Counted from the stretch's first letter, positions 17,662 through 26,869 are shown. The stretch is 57,987 nucleotides of DNA from Bradyrhizobium sp. Ec3.3 (GCF_000472925.1 NZ_AXAS01000058.1:1-57987), one strand, 5' to 3'. Numbers and translations are program-made. The notes: generated by a model not told the origin, from the letters alone.

Positions 17662-18045
17662 TCAGACCGGTTTCTCGTCATCCGTCACCGGCGAGGTGAC
17701 CACGAGGAACACGAGATCGACCAGGCCCGAGTTCGAGATCGCGTGCTCGACACCGGGCGGCAGAAAAATCACGTCGTGCTTGCGCACGACATGGTTCTTG
17801 CCGGCGATCTCCATCAGCCCCTCGCCTTCGAGCACGTGGTAGACCTGCTCCTGCACCTTGTGATGGTGGCGGGCGACATAGGCCATCGGCTGGTACATCG
17901 AGATCCGGTAGTCGATGTGGCGCGAGCCTGCATTCTCCGGCATCACCAGCGGCTTCGACAGCGCGCCGCCGAAATGGTTGGGGAATTCGCGCCAGGGCAC
18001 TTCGGCGATGTGGCGGATGAAGGCGCCGTTGGTTTCGTCTGCCAT
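17662..18045 (-). CDS. Cupin-domain protein
   Basis: A 127-residue single-domain cupin. Motif 1 shows the metal-ligand pattern HHHKVQEQVYHVLEGEG around residue 60 (His, His, Glu, with a further His), and motif 2 reads LPPGVEHAISN with the fourth ligand. Small cupins of this kind bind Fe, Mn or Zn and act as dioxygenases, isomerases or sensors. It is the last gene of a three-gene minus-strand operon, 18 bp after the SDR-like gene, so it probably works on an intermediate of the same pathway. Confidence 0.85.
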   Translation of the reverse strand: MADETNGAFIRHIAEVPWREFPNHFGGALSKPLVMPENAGSRHIDYRISMYQPMAYVARHHHKVQEQVYHVLEGEGLMEIAGKNHVVRKHDVIFLPPGVEHAISNSGLVDLVFLVVTSPVTDDEKPV

Positions 18046-18063
18046 GGTCGAACTCCTTCCGGA

Positions 18064-18768
18064 TCAGCTCACGAGCGCGCCGCCGTCGACATACACGATC
18101 GAGCCCGTGGCAAAACCGTTGGCCATGAAGCTCAGGATCTGCTGCGCGATGTCTTCTGCTGCACCGACGCGGCCGACCGGCAGCGCGGCGGCCGTCTTTG
18201 CCAACATTTCGCGCCGCACCGCTTCGGGCATCGCAGCGCGGATCGGCGTGTCGATCACACCGGGCGACACCGCATTGACGCGAACCGGCGCGAGCTCGAG
18301 CGCCAGCGCACGCGCGAGCGATTCCAGCGCGCCGTTCGCTGCACTAATGATCGCCGAATTCGGACGCGGCCGCAGGCTGAGAAAGCCTGTGACCAACGTC
18401 AGCGAGCCGCCAGGCCTGATCTCTGCCTCGCGCGCCACGCGCCATGCGCCCCAGAATTTTCCTTCCATCGTGCTGCGCACGTCATCCATGGCGACCGTCT
18501 TGAACGGACCCGTCTTGAGCTGTGCCGCGGTCAGCACGACGTGATCGACCGGGCCGGTGCGGCGGAACAGATCGGCGATGCTCTCGTCGCTGGTCACGTC
18601 GGCCGGAATCGCGATCACATTCAACCGCTCGGCGACCGCGTCGAGCTTTGCGGCGTTGCGCGAGGCGATGATGACGTCGGCGCCCTGCTTCTTGGCGAGC
18701 TCGGCCGTGGCGAGCCCAATGCCGGAGGAGCCGCCGACCACTACGACCTTCTTGCCTGCGAGCGTCAT
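18064..18768 (-). CDS. SDR-fold protein lacking catalytic residues
   Basis: A 234-residue short-chain dehydrogenase-like protein. The nucleotide site GGSSGIG is intact at residues 12-18, and the end (NAVSPGVIDTPI, SIVYVDGG) is normal for the family. The active site is not: the expected Tyr-x3-Lys is I141-S-A-A-N145, the usual catalytic Ser position falls in VTGF, and the NNAG motif is replaced by LTAAQ. It may bind NAD(P) without normal dehydrogenase chemistry, or belong to an atypical SDR subgroup. It lies 42 bp after the ThDP enzyme gene in the same operon. Confidence 0.85.
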   Translation of the reverse strand: MTLAGKKVVVVGGSSGIGLATAELAKKQGADVIIASRNAAKLDAVAERLNVIAIPADVTSDESIADLFRRTGPVDHVVLTAAQLKTGPFKTVAMDDVRSTMEGKFWGAWRVAREAEIRPGGSLTLVTGFLSLRPRPNSAIISAANGALESLARALALELAPVRVNAVSPGVIDTPIRAAMPEAVRREMLAKTAAALPVGRVGAAEDIAQQILSFMANGFATGSIVYVDGGALVS

Positions 18769-18810
18769 TCCCGTGTCCCCTGTTGTTGTCTTGAAAGTCG
18801 AGCCGCGCGA

Positions 18811-20610
18811 TCAGTCCGGCTGATAGCGCGTGCCGATGCCCGCCTTGCTTTGGCCAAGCCCCGGCAGCTCCCACACGCCGGCGCCGGCCGGGTTGACGTC
18901 TGCGGCGATATCGACGTCGATGAGATAGGGCTTGTTGGCGGCGATGCCCTTGCGGATGGCCTCGCCAATATCTGCGGCGCGATCCACCCGCACGCCTTCG
19001 ACGCCGCAGGAACGCGCCATCGCCGCGAAATCGGGATTGTAGCGCTCGCCCGTGACGGGGTCCTTGAAGTCGGTCGCGAGCTCGCGGCCGCCGAGATAGC
19101 CGCGCTGCAAGCCGCGGATCGAGGCATAGGCGTAGTTGTTCCAGACCACCCACACCACGGGCAGATTATATTCGACGGCGGTACCCAGCACGTTTGCGTG
19201 CATGAAGAAGGCGCCGTCGCCGCACACCGAGACGCAGGGACGATCGGGCGCGGCGAACTTCGCGCCCATCACGCCGGCGACGCCAAAGCCCATCGGGCCA
19301 AAGCCCATCGAGCCGATCAGCGAATCCGGCCGCTTCGGCTTGCAGAAGCCCAAGAGCCAATTGTGGTGCACGCCGATGTCACTGACGAGGATCGCATCCT
19401 CCGGCAGTGCCTTGTCGATCTCGGCCGCGGCGCGCTGCGGGTTGATCGGCGTGGTGTCGTCGGAGAATCCCGGCGCGACGAACCTGTCCCACTCCTTGCG
19501 GTAGCCATCGATCTGCGCCAGCCATTTCTTGCGCGCATCGGATTTCCTGAAGAGGTTATCGCGACGATCGAGCTCGGCATGCACCTGCCGCAGGAAGGTG
19601 CGGACGTCGGCCATCAGCCCTAGTGCGACGGGATAATTGCGGCCGATCTCCTCGGGATCGATGTCGACGTGGATGAGCCGCGTCGGCGGGATGGTGAAGG
19701 AATAACCGGGAATCCACGAGCTCGAGGTGCGGTCGTCGAAGCGGACACCGAGCGCGAGCAGCACATCAGCCTGACGCGTCGCATGATTGGCCTGGTAATG
19801 TCCCGCGCGGGCGACGAGCCCGAGCGCCAGCGGATGGTTGACGTCGAGCGCGCCGAGACCTGAGGCCGACGCTGCGACGGGGATCTGCAAGCGCTCGGCG
19901 AGCCAACGCAGTTCGTCCGCAGCACCGCCGTAACGCACGCCCTGCCCGACCAGCATCACCGGCCGCTCGGCCGAGAGCAGCATGTCGACGGCCTCGACCA
20001 CACCGTCGGGATCGGCGCCGCAACGGCTGGAGATGTTGGCGTTCCACTCGATCGCCTTCGGCGCCTCTTCTGCGGCCGATTCCATGAAGACGTCGAAGGG
20101 AACATCGACCACCACCGGCCCCGGCCGTCCCGTGATCATGGTCTTCCAGGCCTGCCGCACCGCGAGCGGCACCATCTCGCCGCGCGTCGGCTGAAACACC
20201 TTCTTGCAGATCGAACGCACGGTGGAGGGAAAGTCGGCCTGATGGTGCCGGTACATTTCCTGGAACGCGCCGCGATTGAACTGGCTGGTCGGCACGTTGC
20301 CGGTGATCGCCATGAACGGCACGGAATCGAGAAAGGCATTCGCAAGCGAGATCGGCAAATTGGCCGAGCCGGGCCCGCATGAGGTGAAGGTCGCGGTCGG
20401 CCGTCCGGAGACGCGGTAATAAACGTCGGCCATGAAGCCGGCGACGCTCTCATGATGAACCGAGATCGTCTTGATCTCGGACGAACGCTCATACAGCGCG
20501 TCGATGAACTGGATATTGCCGTGGCCGCAGAGCCCGAACACCTGCGGCACCTTCTCCTGGATCAGGTAGTCGACAATGACCTGGGCGCCGTTGAGCATGT
20601 TTCGCGACAT
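18811..20610 (-). CDS. Thiamine diphosphate enzyme, acetolactate synthase-like
   Basis: A 599-residue ThDP-dependent enzyme. The catalytic Glu54 (VHHESVAGFMAD) activates the cofactor. The C-terminal ThDP/Mg motif starts at D465 in VCGDGAFF and ends with NNYAYAS. The middle domain (ERPVMLVGQGVRYGGAADEL) is the normal non-catalytic one. The sequence sits near acetolactate synthase large subunits, but no small subunit is present, and the partners (SDR-like, cupin, IclR, importer) suggest catabolism of a 2-oxo acid or related compound rather than valine synthesis. It is first in its operon, divergent from the iclR-type gene. Confidence 0.87.
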   Translation of the reverse strand: MSRNMLNGAQVIVDYLIQEKVPQVFGLCGHGNIQFIDALYERSSEIKTISVHHESVAGFMADVYYRVSGRPTATFTSCGPGSANLPISLANAFLDSVPFMAITGNVPTSQFNRGAFQEMYRHHQADFPSTVRSICKKVFQPTRGEMVPLAVRQAWKTMITGRPGPVVVDVPFDVFMESAAEEAPKAIEWNANISSRCGADPDGVVEAVDMLLSAERPVMLVGQGVRYGGAADELRWLAERLQIPVAASASGLGALDVNHPLALGLVARAGHYQANHATRQADVLLALGVRFDDRTSSSWIPGYSFTIPPTRLIHVDIDPEEIGRNYPVALGLMADVRTFLRQVHAELDRRDNLFRKSDARKKWLAQIDGYRKEWDRFVAPGFSDDTTPINPQRAAAEIDKALPEDAILVSDIGVHHNWLLGFCKPKRPDSLIGSMGFGPMGFGVAGVMGAKFAAPDRPCVSVCGDGAFFMHANVLGTAVEYNLPVVWVVWNNYAYASIRGLQRGYLGGRELATDFKDPVTGERYNPDFAAMARSCGVEGVRVDRAADIGEAIRKGIAANKPYLIDVDIAADVNPAGAGVWELPGLGQSKAGIGTRYQPD

Positions 20611-20708
20611 TCAACTCGTCTCCCTGTGGCCCGACGGCTTCTTCTTCGACGCGGCGGCCATCGTTGAGCCGCCGGCACCCTATTTCTCATAATGCTGTAC
20701 GTCAATTT

Positions 20709-20717
20709 ATATTGTGA
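20709..20717 (-). promoter_or_regulatory. Shared TCACAATAT motif, candidate IclR operator
   Basis: In the 205-bp gap between the ThDP gene and the IclR gene, TCACAATAT (minus strand) lies in an AT-rich patch with TTGACG nearby on the same strand. The same nine bases recur at 21805-21813, just ahead of the importer operon. A motif shared by both flanking promoters fits a binding site for the IclR-type protein encoded between them. Nine bases is weak evidence on its own. Confidence 0.35.
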
Positions 20718-20815
20718 TAGTCTATCTTCTGGGGAAACCCGCGGTGCCCCGCGCCTGCCGCGTGCTAGTGTCAGGACTGGAGCCATGATGGATTCATCGA
20801 AGGGGGGCCTTTTCC

Positions 20816-21724
20816 TTGAGATCGCGCACCAAGCCCAGCACCAGCGAAAAGCCCGCAAGCCCGCGCAAGGCGGCCGTTGCAAAACTGGTCCCGCCGACAC
20901 AGGCGGATGGCGACGACGCCGACGACAAGCAGCGCGCCGGCGGCGTGCAGTCGCTCGGCCGCGCCTTCTCGATTCTGGAAGAGGTTGCGCGCCACCGCGA
21001 AGGGATCGGCCTTGCGGAATTGAGCAAGCTCGTCGGCCTGCACAACTCGACCACCTTTCATCTCGCCAAAACGCTGGTCTCGCTCGGCTATCTCCGCCAG
21101 GAGAAGGACAACAAGCGCTACCGCATCGGCCGTCCGCTGTTCGCGCTTGCCGCATCCGCGCTCGACGAGATCGAGATGGTCAATGTCGCAACGCCTGTGC
21201 TGGAGGCTCTATCCCGCGAGACCAGCGAAAGTAGCCATTTTGCCGTGCGCATGGGCGATGCCGTGATCGTCATCGCGCGGACCAGCGGGCCCGGCGCGTT
21301 CCAACTCACGGACCGCGTCGGCGTGGTCCGGCCTGCGCACTGCACTGCGCTCGGCAAGATCATTCTCGCTTCGCTCCGCCCCGAGCAGCTCAAGCGCTTC
21401 CTCGATCGTGCCGAGCTGAAGCCGTCGACGCCCAAATCCATCACCGATGCCGGCGTGCTGATGCGCGAGATCGCCGAGGTGCAGCGTACCGGCGTTGCCT
21501 TCGACGACGGCGAGTTCAATCCGGAAGTGCGCTGCGTTGCGGTGCCGGTTTTGGATTTCACCGGACAGGTGATCGGGGCGCTCGGCATTTCCGGACCGAT
21601 CTGGCGATTGTCGAACCAGGCACTGCATGCAAGCGCACAGGTCGTACAAGTCGCGGCCAACCGGCTCTCCGCGGAGTTCGGTGCCAAAACAACTGCGTCC
21701 AAGCCGGCTGCGAAAAAAGTCTAA
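20816..21724 (+). CDS. IclR-family transcriptional regulator
   Basis: A 302-residue regulator starting at TTG 20816, eight bases after AGGGGGG. After a charged, low-complexity N-terminal 40 residues comes the winged helix (GVQSLGRAFSILEEVARHRE, LAELSKLVGLHNSTTFHLAK). The IclR effector domain follows, with SHFAVRMGDAVIVIART, AHCTALGKIILA and VAVPVLDFTGQVIGALGISG. IclR proteins bind small organic acids and control the adjacent catabolic genes. Its place between the ThDP operon and the importer makes both likely targets. Confidence 0.92.
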   Translation: MRSRTKPSTSEKPASPRKAAVAKLVPPTQADGDDADDKQRAGGVQSLGRAFSILEEVARHREGIGLAELSKLVGLHNSTTFHLAKTLVSLGYLRQEKDNKRYRIGRPLFALAASALDEIEMVNVATPVLEALSRETSESSHFAVRMGDAVIVIARTSGPGAFQLTDRVGVVRPAHCTALGKIILASLRPEQLKRFLDRAELKPSTPKSITDAGVLMREIAEVQRTGVAFDDGEFNPEVRCVAVPVLDFTGQVIGALGISGPIWRLSNQALHASAQVVQVAANRLSAEFGAKTTASKPAAKKV

Positions 21725-21804
21725 GGCGCGCGCAAGCGGTGATTTTGCCGGTTGACACCGGCGATGCCGTTCGGGATTATCCTTCCGCATTAAAAAAACG
21801 TCTC

Positions 21805-21813
21805 TCACAATAT
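21805..21813 (+). promoter_or_regulatory. Second TCACAATAT motif ahead of importer operon
   Basis: TCACAATAT lies 55 bp upstream of the binding-protein ATG and matches the motif at 20709-20717 in reverse orientation. The position suits an operator overlapping the promoter of the importer genes. Confidence 0.33.
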
Positions 21814-21868
21814 CGCAATGTCGATGCTGAAGGGGGACACCGCGATGCACTGGGGAGGAGGCTTTGAA

Positions 21869-23113
21869 ATGATCCGCACCAGCCGACGGACATTGTTGAA
21901 GGCGAGCGCGGCGTTGGCCGGCGCATCCGCGCTCGGATTCCCCGCGATCGCGCGCGCCCAGGCGGAGAAGATCAGGATCGGCCACCTGACGCCGCTGACG
22001 GGCTTTCTCGGCGTGATCGGCGGCTACGCCCAGCTCGGGGTGAAGCTCGCCGCTGAGGAGATCAACCAGTCCGGCGGCATTCTGGGCAAGCAGATCGATC
22101 TGCTCTCGGAAGACTCCATCAACCCCGCGACCGCCGCGACCAAGGCGCAGCGCATGCTGGAGCAGGACGGCGCCGTGGTGCTGCTCGGCGAAATCTCGTC
22201 AGCCTCCTCGCTCACCATCATGCAGGTCGCTGAGCGCAACAAGAAGGTGTTCTTCTCGACCGGTGCGCGCTCCGACGCGCTGCGCGGCAAGAACTGCAAC
22301 AAATACTCATTCCACTGCGACATCCCCAACACCGTGATGGTCAATGCGGTCGGCACGGCGCTCTCGCAGAAAGGCATGGTGAAGGGCAAAAAGTTCTTCA
22401 CGCTCACCGCCGACTACATCTTCGGCCACGACCTCCTGAAGGCCGCGAAGGCGTTCTTCGGCACGCACGAGGCCAACCTGATCGGCGACGAGCTGATCGC
22501 GACCGACGTCACCGATTTCAGCCCGTATCTTCTAAAGGTGCGGCAGGCCAAGCCCGATGTGGTGTGCTGCAACCTCGCCGGCAACCAGGTCACCAATCTC
22601 GTCAAGCAATATGCCGAGTTCGGCCTGCCCTATCCGCTGGTCGGCTTCAATCTCAACACCGGCGATGCCTGGGCGGCGGGCGCCGGCAATCTCAGCGGCA
22701 CCTGGCCGACGGTCTGGTATCACACGCTCGACAACCCGACGTCGAAGGCGTTCGTCGCCGCCTTCGGCAAGAAATACGGCAAGCCGCCGGAGAACCACGC
22801 CTGGATCGACTACGTCACGCTGAAGCTGCTCGCGGAGGCGATCAACACGACCAAATCGACCGACAGCGGCGAGCTGATCTCCTATTTCGAGAAACAGTCG
22901 CAGTTCGACATCGGCAAGGCGCGCAAGGCCTATTTCCGCTCCTGGGACCATCAGCTCGTGCAGGAGGCCTATCCGTTCACGGTGAAGCCGAAGGAACAGA
23001 TGAAGGACCAGTGGGACATGCTTGTGCTGGGCGATGCCGTGCCGGCAGCGAACGATCCGCTGGAACAGATCTATCCGACCAGGGAACAGAACCCCTGCGA
23101 AATGAAGGCCTGA
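21869..23113 (+). CDS. ABC transporter substrate-binding protein, branched-chain amino acid/amide type
   Basis: A 414-residue binding protein. TSRRTLLKASAALAG with cleavage near ARAQA is a strong Tat signal. The mature protein begins EKIRIGHLTPLTGFLGVIGG, with AAEEINQSGGILGKQIDLL, the pattern of LivJ/UrtA-like proteins. A near-perfect GGGAGGAGG sits 9 bp before the ATG at 21869; an earlier in-frame ATG at 21818 lacks this. It feeds the LivH-like permease and the fused permease-ATPase downstream. The ligand is probably a carboxylate or amide used by the ThDP/cupin pathway (inference). Confidence 0.92.
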   Translation: MIRTSRRTLLKASAALAGASALGFPAIARAQAEKIRIGHLTPLTGFLGVIGGYAQLGVKLAAEEINQSGGILGKQIDLLSEDSINPATAATKAQRMLEQDGAVVLLGEISSASSLTIMQVAERNKKVFFSTGARSDALRGKNCNKYSFHCDIPNTVMVNAVGTALSQKGMVKGKKFFTLTADYIFGHDLLKAAKAFFGTHEANLIGDELIATDVTDFSPYLLKVRQAKPDVVCCNLAGNQVTNLVKQYAEFGLPYPLVGFNLNTGDAWAAGAGNLSGTWPTVWYHTLDNPTSKAFVAAFGKKYGKPPENHAWIDYVTLKLLAEAINTTKSTDSGELISYFEKQSQFDIGKARKAYFRSWDHQLVQEAYPFTVKPKEQMKDQWDMLVLGDAVPAANDPLEQIYPTREQNPCEMKA

Positions 23114-23199
23114 CGCGCGCTCTAGCGCAAAATGGTCAGTTGGCACCAGCGGCGACGGCGGAGAGCCGGCGCCGCTTTTGCCAAGGCGATGGATGCAAC

Positions 23200-24075
23200 A
23201 TGCAGTTCGAGTTCTTGCTGGAACAGGTGGTGAATGGCCTCGTGCTCGGCGGCTATTACCTCCTCATCGCGCTCGGACTATCGCTGATCTTCTCCGTCGG
23301 CGGCATCGTCAATCTCGCGCATGGCGCTTTCTATGCGCTCGGCGCCTATGTCTTCGTCGAGCTGACGCACCATCTCGGCTTCGGCGCGTCGGTGGTGATC
23401 TCGCCGCTCGCCGTCGCGCTGCTCGGCATCGTCTTCGAGCGCTTCATCCTGCGCCGGTTCTATGCGTCCGACCCGATCCTCAGTCTTCTCGTGACCTTCG
23501 GCCTTGCGATGGTCGCCGAGCAGGCGATCCGCATGATCTGGGGCGCGGCGCCAGTGTCGGCCGAGATTCCGCAAAGCTTTCGCGGCTCGGTCATCCTCGG
23601 TGATTTCCTGTTCTCGCGCTATCGCCTGCTGATATTGGCGGTGGTGGCAGTGGTGCTCGTCGGCATCTGGCTGCTCCTGCACAAGACCTCGTTCGGACGC
23701 GTGGTGCGCGCCGGCATCCAGCGGCCGGACATGGTCGCTAGCCTCGGCATCCGCCTTCAGCCCTACATGACCACAATCGTCATGCTCGGCGTCGGCATGG
23801 CTGCGCTCGGCGGCGCCTTCTTCGCGCCGATCACCACCGTGCATCCGGCGATGGGCGCCGAGATCATGACGGTCGCCTTCGTCGTCGTCGTGATCGGCGG
23901 CCTCGGCAGCTTTTGGGGCGTCGTCATCGCCGCCCTCCTCGTCGGCGTCGTGCGCGGCATCGCGATTCATTTCCAGCCGGCCGCGGGCGAAGCCTCGATC
24001 TACATCCTGATGTTCCTGGTGCTGCTGGTGCGCCCGCGCGGCCTGCTCGGCGAACGCATCGAGAAGTTCGAATGA
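23200..24075 (+). CDS. ABC transporter permease, LivH-like
   Basis: A 291-residue membrane protein with the LivH opening QFEFLLEQVVNGLVLGGYYLLIALGLSLIF and the motif GGIVNLAHGAFYALGAY. The ATPase contact loop is TSFGRVVRAGIQRPDMVASLG. The C terminus RPRGLLGERIEKFE is standard. The reading frame is open far upstream, but the ATG at 23200 gives the normal family size. Its TGA overlaps the start of the fused permease-ATPase gene (ATGA), so translation is coupled. Confidence 0.93.
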   Translation: MQFEFLLEQVVNGLVLGGYYLLIALGLSLIFSVGGIVNLAHGAFYALGAYVFVELTHHLGFGASVVISPLAVALLGIVFERFILRRFYASDPILSLLVTFGLAMVAEQAIRMIWGAAPVSAEIPQSFRGSVILGDFLFSRYRLLILAVVAVVLVGIWLLLHKTSFGRVVRAGIQRPDMVASLGIRLQPYMTTIVMLGVGMAALGGAFFAPITTVHPAMGAEIMTVAFVVVVIGGLGSFWGVVIAALLVGVVRGIAIHFQPAAGEASIYILMFLVLLVRPRGLLGERIEKFE

Positions 24076-26606
24076 CATCCACCTTCGACAAGCTGAAGCC
24101 GCTGCTGGTCGCCGCCGCAGCCGTCATCGCACTGCCGTTCGTGCTCAGGGCCCTCGGCCTGTCGCTCAACACCGGCACCTGGGTGATCGCCCTTGCGATC
24201 GCCACCATGGGGCTCAACCTCTGCATCGGCTATACCGGCCTCGTCTCCTTCGGCCACAGCACCTGGTTCGGCGTCGGTGCGTACGCGGCCGGGTTGATCC
24301 AGCTTCGCTTCTTCCCCGGCGAGATCTGGCTGCCGTTGCTGCTCTCGACGCTCGTCGTCGCCGCGGCTTCAGTGGTAGTCGGCGCGTTGATCCTGCGCCG
24401 GCGCGGCGTCTATTTCTCACTTTTGACGCTGGCGCTCGCAGCGCTAGTCTATACGACCGCGTTCCGCTGGACGAGCCTCACCGGCGGCGAAGACGGCCTC
24501 GGCGGACTGAAGCGCGGCCACATCGGCCCGCTCGATCTCGACAATTCGCTCGCCTATTACGCCGTCGTCGCCGTCATCGGCCTTGTCGTGCTCTACGTCC
24601 TGTTGCGCCTGGTGCGCTCGCCCTTCGGCCATGTGCTGGTCGCGATCCGCGAGAACCAGCTGCGCGCGACGTTCCAGGGCTACCCGGTCGAACGCTACAA
24701 GCTCGCGGTCTTCGTGGTCTCGGCAGTCGTCACGGGCATTGCCGGCGCGCTGATCGCGTTCCTGAACTATCTCGTCTCGGCCGAGGCCGTCTCGGTGCCG
24801 TTCGCCGGCGAGCTGCTTGCGATGGTCGTGATCGGCGGAATGCGCAGCATGCTGGGCCCGGCGTTAGGCGCGCTGTTCTTCATCCTGTTCCGCGAGCTGT
24901 TCTCGATCTGGACGTCGGACTGGCTGTTCTGGTTCGGCATCACTTTCGTCGCCTTCGTGATGTATTCGCCTGGCGGCCTCGTCGGCATCGGCACCTTGAT
25001 CATGCGTCGCGTCCACCCTCCCGGCGAAGAGTCGGCCGCGATGAGCCGGCGCAAGATCTATGACGGCCTGCCGCTGCCGGCCTTCCTGCGGCCGCAAGCG
25101 CTGACCGGGACGGTGCTGGAGGTGAGCGGCGTCTCGAAGAAGTTCGGCGGGATCCGCGCCGTGCACGATGCGAGCATCACCGTCGGAGCCGGCGAAATTC
25201 ACGCACTGATCGGGCCGAACGGCGCCGGCAAGACCACGCTGTTCAACCTGGTCTCCGGCCTCTACGCGCCGGATCAGGGCAGCATCCGTCTCAACGGCCG
25301 CGACGTCGCGGGCGTGCCGTCGAACCTGATCTGCCATCAGGGGCTGGCGCGCTCGTTCCAGATCACCAACCTGTTCCGCGGCCTGACCATCTACGAGAAT
25401 TTAAGGCTCTCGCTTCAGGCGCGCCGGCCGATGCGCTTCAACATCTGGAACGACATCGACGCGTACGACGACATCCACGCCGAGACGGCGGAGCTGATCA
25501 AATTCCTCGGGCTTGAAGGCATCGAGGAGATCGAGGGCGGCGAACTCTCCTATGGCGGGCAGCGGCTTGTTGATCTGGGCATCGCGCTCGGCTCGAAGCC
25601 GCAGGTGCTGCTGCTCGACGAGCCTCTCGCGGGGCTTGCCGCCGCCGAGCGCGAGCGCGTCTCCAGCCTCGTCACGAACATCGCCGCCAACATCCCGGTG
25701 CTGATCGTCGAGCACGACATCGATCGCGTGCTCGGCTTCTCAGCCGTCGTCACGGTGATGAACCAGGGCGAAGTCTTGATGTCGGACTGCCCCGAGGCGG
25801 TGCGCGCAGACCTCAGGGTGCAGGAGATCTACACCGGCACCGGCATTCCCGCCGTCGCGCATCAGCGCAACGACGACACCGCAAGCGAAGCAAAGCCGAT
25901 CCTGCGCTTCGAGCGCGTCAACACGTTCTACGGCAAGAGCCACATCCTGAGCGACGCCTCGCTCGACGTCCGCGAAGGCGAGATCGTCGCGCTCCTGGGC
26001 CGCAACGGCGCGGGCAAGTCGACGCTGCTGAAGACGCTGGCCGGCTTGGTCCCAGCGGCATCAGGCAGCATCGACTATCGTGGCGAGGACATCGCGCACC
26101 TGGCGGCGCCCGACATCGCGCGCCGCGGCATCGGCTATGTGCCGCAGGGCCGCGGCCTGTTCGCCGGCATGACCGTGCGCGAGAACCTCGCGCTCGGCCG
26201 CCTCGCCCGCAAGACCGACGGCAGCGACGGCGTGGTGTGGGACGAGGCACAGATCCTGCACACCTTCCCGCGGCTGAAGGAGCGCATGAACGTCGCGGCC
26301 GACTATCTCTCGGGCGGCGAGCAGCAGATGGTGGCGGTGGCCCGTGCGATGTCCGGCAATGTCCGCCTGCTGCTGCTCGACGAACCCTTCGAGGGACTTG
26401 CGCCGGCGGTGACGCTCGAGCTGTTCAAAGTGTTCGACCAGCTCCGGCGGCACATGTCGATCGTGATCGTCGAGCACAATCTCGACCTCGTGCTCGCCCT
26501 CGCCGACCGCGTCTTCGCGCTGGAGCGCGGCACGGTGTTCCACCGGGGCCCGGCCAAGCCGCTGCTGACTGACCTCAGCTACCGCAAGCAGATCCTGTGG
26601 CTGTAG
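24072..26606 (+). CDS. Fused LivM permease-LivG ATPase-LivF ATPase
   Basis: An 844-residue protein combining three subunits. Residues 1 to about 330 are LivM: several helices, LNLCIGYTGLVSFGHSTWFG, and the loop SPFGHVLVAIRENQLRATFQ. From about 347 a LivG ATPase begins, with Walker A GPNGAGKTT near 381, LSYGGQR near 491 and LLLDEPLAGLA. A LivF ATPase begins near 615, with GRNGAGKST near 643, LSGGEQQ near 746 and LLLDEPFEGLAP. No stop or frameshift interrupts it. LivM-LivG fusions are known; all three in one chain is less usual. With LivH it would make a complete importer from two membrane polypeptides. Confidence 0.93.
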   Translation: MTSTFDKLKPLLVAAAAVIALPFVLRALGLSLNTGTWVIALAIATMGLNLCIGYTGLVSFGHSTWFGVGAYAAGLIQLRFFPGEIWLPLLLSTLVVAAASVVVGALILRRRGVYFSLLTLALAALVYTTAFRWTSLTGGEDGLGGLKRGHIGPLDLDNSLAYYAVVAVIGLVVLYVLLRLVRSPFGHVLVAIRENQLRATFQGYPVERYKLAVFVVSAVVTGIAGALIAFLNYLVSAEAVSVPFAGELLAMVVIGGMRSMLGPALGALFFILFRELFSIWTSDWLFWFGITFVAFVMYSPGGLVGIGTLIMRRVHPPGEESAAMSRRKIYDGLPLPAFLRPQALTGTVLEVSGVSKKFGGIRAVHDASITVGAGEIHALIGPNGAGKTTLFNLVSGLYAPDQGSIRLNGRDVAGVPSNLICHQGLARSFQITNLFRGLTIYENLRLSLQARRPMRFNIWNDIDAYDDIHAETAELIKFLGLEGIEEIEGGELSYGGQRLVDLGIALGSKPQVLLLDEPLAGLAAAERERVSSLVTNIAANIPVLIVEHDIDRVLGFSAVVTVMNQGEVLMSDCPEAVRADLRVQEIYTGTGIPAVAHQRNDDTASEAKPILRFERVNTFYGKSHILSDASLDVREGEIVALLGRNGAGKSTLLKTLAGLVPAASGSIDYRGEDIAHLAAPDIARRGIGYVPQGRGLFAGMTVRENLALGRLARKTDGSDGVVWDEAQILHTFPRLKERMNVAADYLSGGEQQMVAVARAMSGNVRLLLLDEPFEGLAPAVTLELFKVFDQLRRHMSIVIVEHNLDLVLALADRVFALERGTVFHRGPAKPLLTDLSYRKQILWL

Positions 26607-26640
26607 GCCAGCGGAGACGCGCAGGCAGCCGGTTGGACGA

Positions 26641-26681
26641 CTTACGATTTTCCGAAATAATTTGACACGTCGGGCAAATCA
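26641..26681. repeat. 41-nt direct repeat, right copy
   Basis: Partner of 17587-17627, in the same orientation, 35 bp after the importer operon. The surrounding 263-bp spacer to the next gene otherwise shows no gene. Confidence 0.6.
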
Positions 26682-26869
26682 CCGGCATAATGCCATCATT
26701 GCCAAATCCCTGAAGTGATCCACGCGGTGCGCGGCAACGGCGCGTCGCGATACCTTGCGCGCTACTCATCCTCATCGACATCAGCAACGGGTCCGGCGGG
26801 CCGCGGGCGACGATCGGCCCTGCGCGCATCCGCTCAACGCGCCTGCGCGGACCCAAAGGAAGCATCGAC

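Noticed and set aside
17608..19623. Long plus-strand frame (671 codons) opposite the cupin, SDR-like and ThDP genes
   Set aside because: It spans three well-supported minus-strand genes and their gaps and has a His/Asp/Arg-rich shadow composition.
23040..23200. Upstream extension of the LivH frame as true N terminus
   Set aside because: It would overlap most of the binding-protein gene in another frame; the ATG at 23200 gives a normal LivH N terminus.
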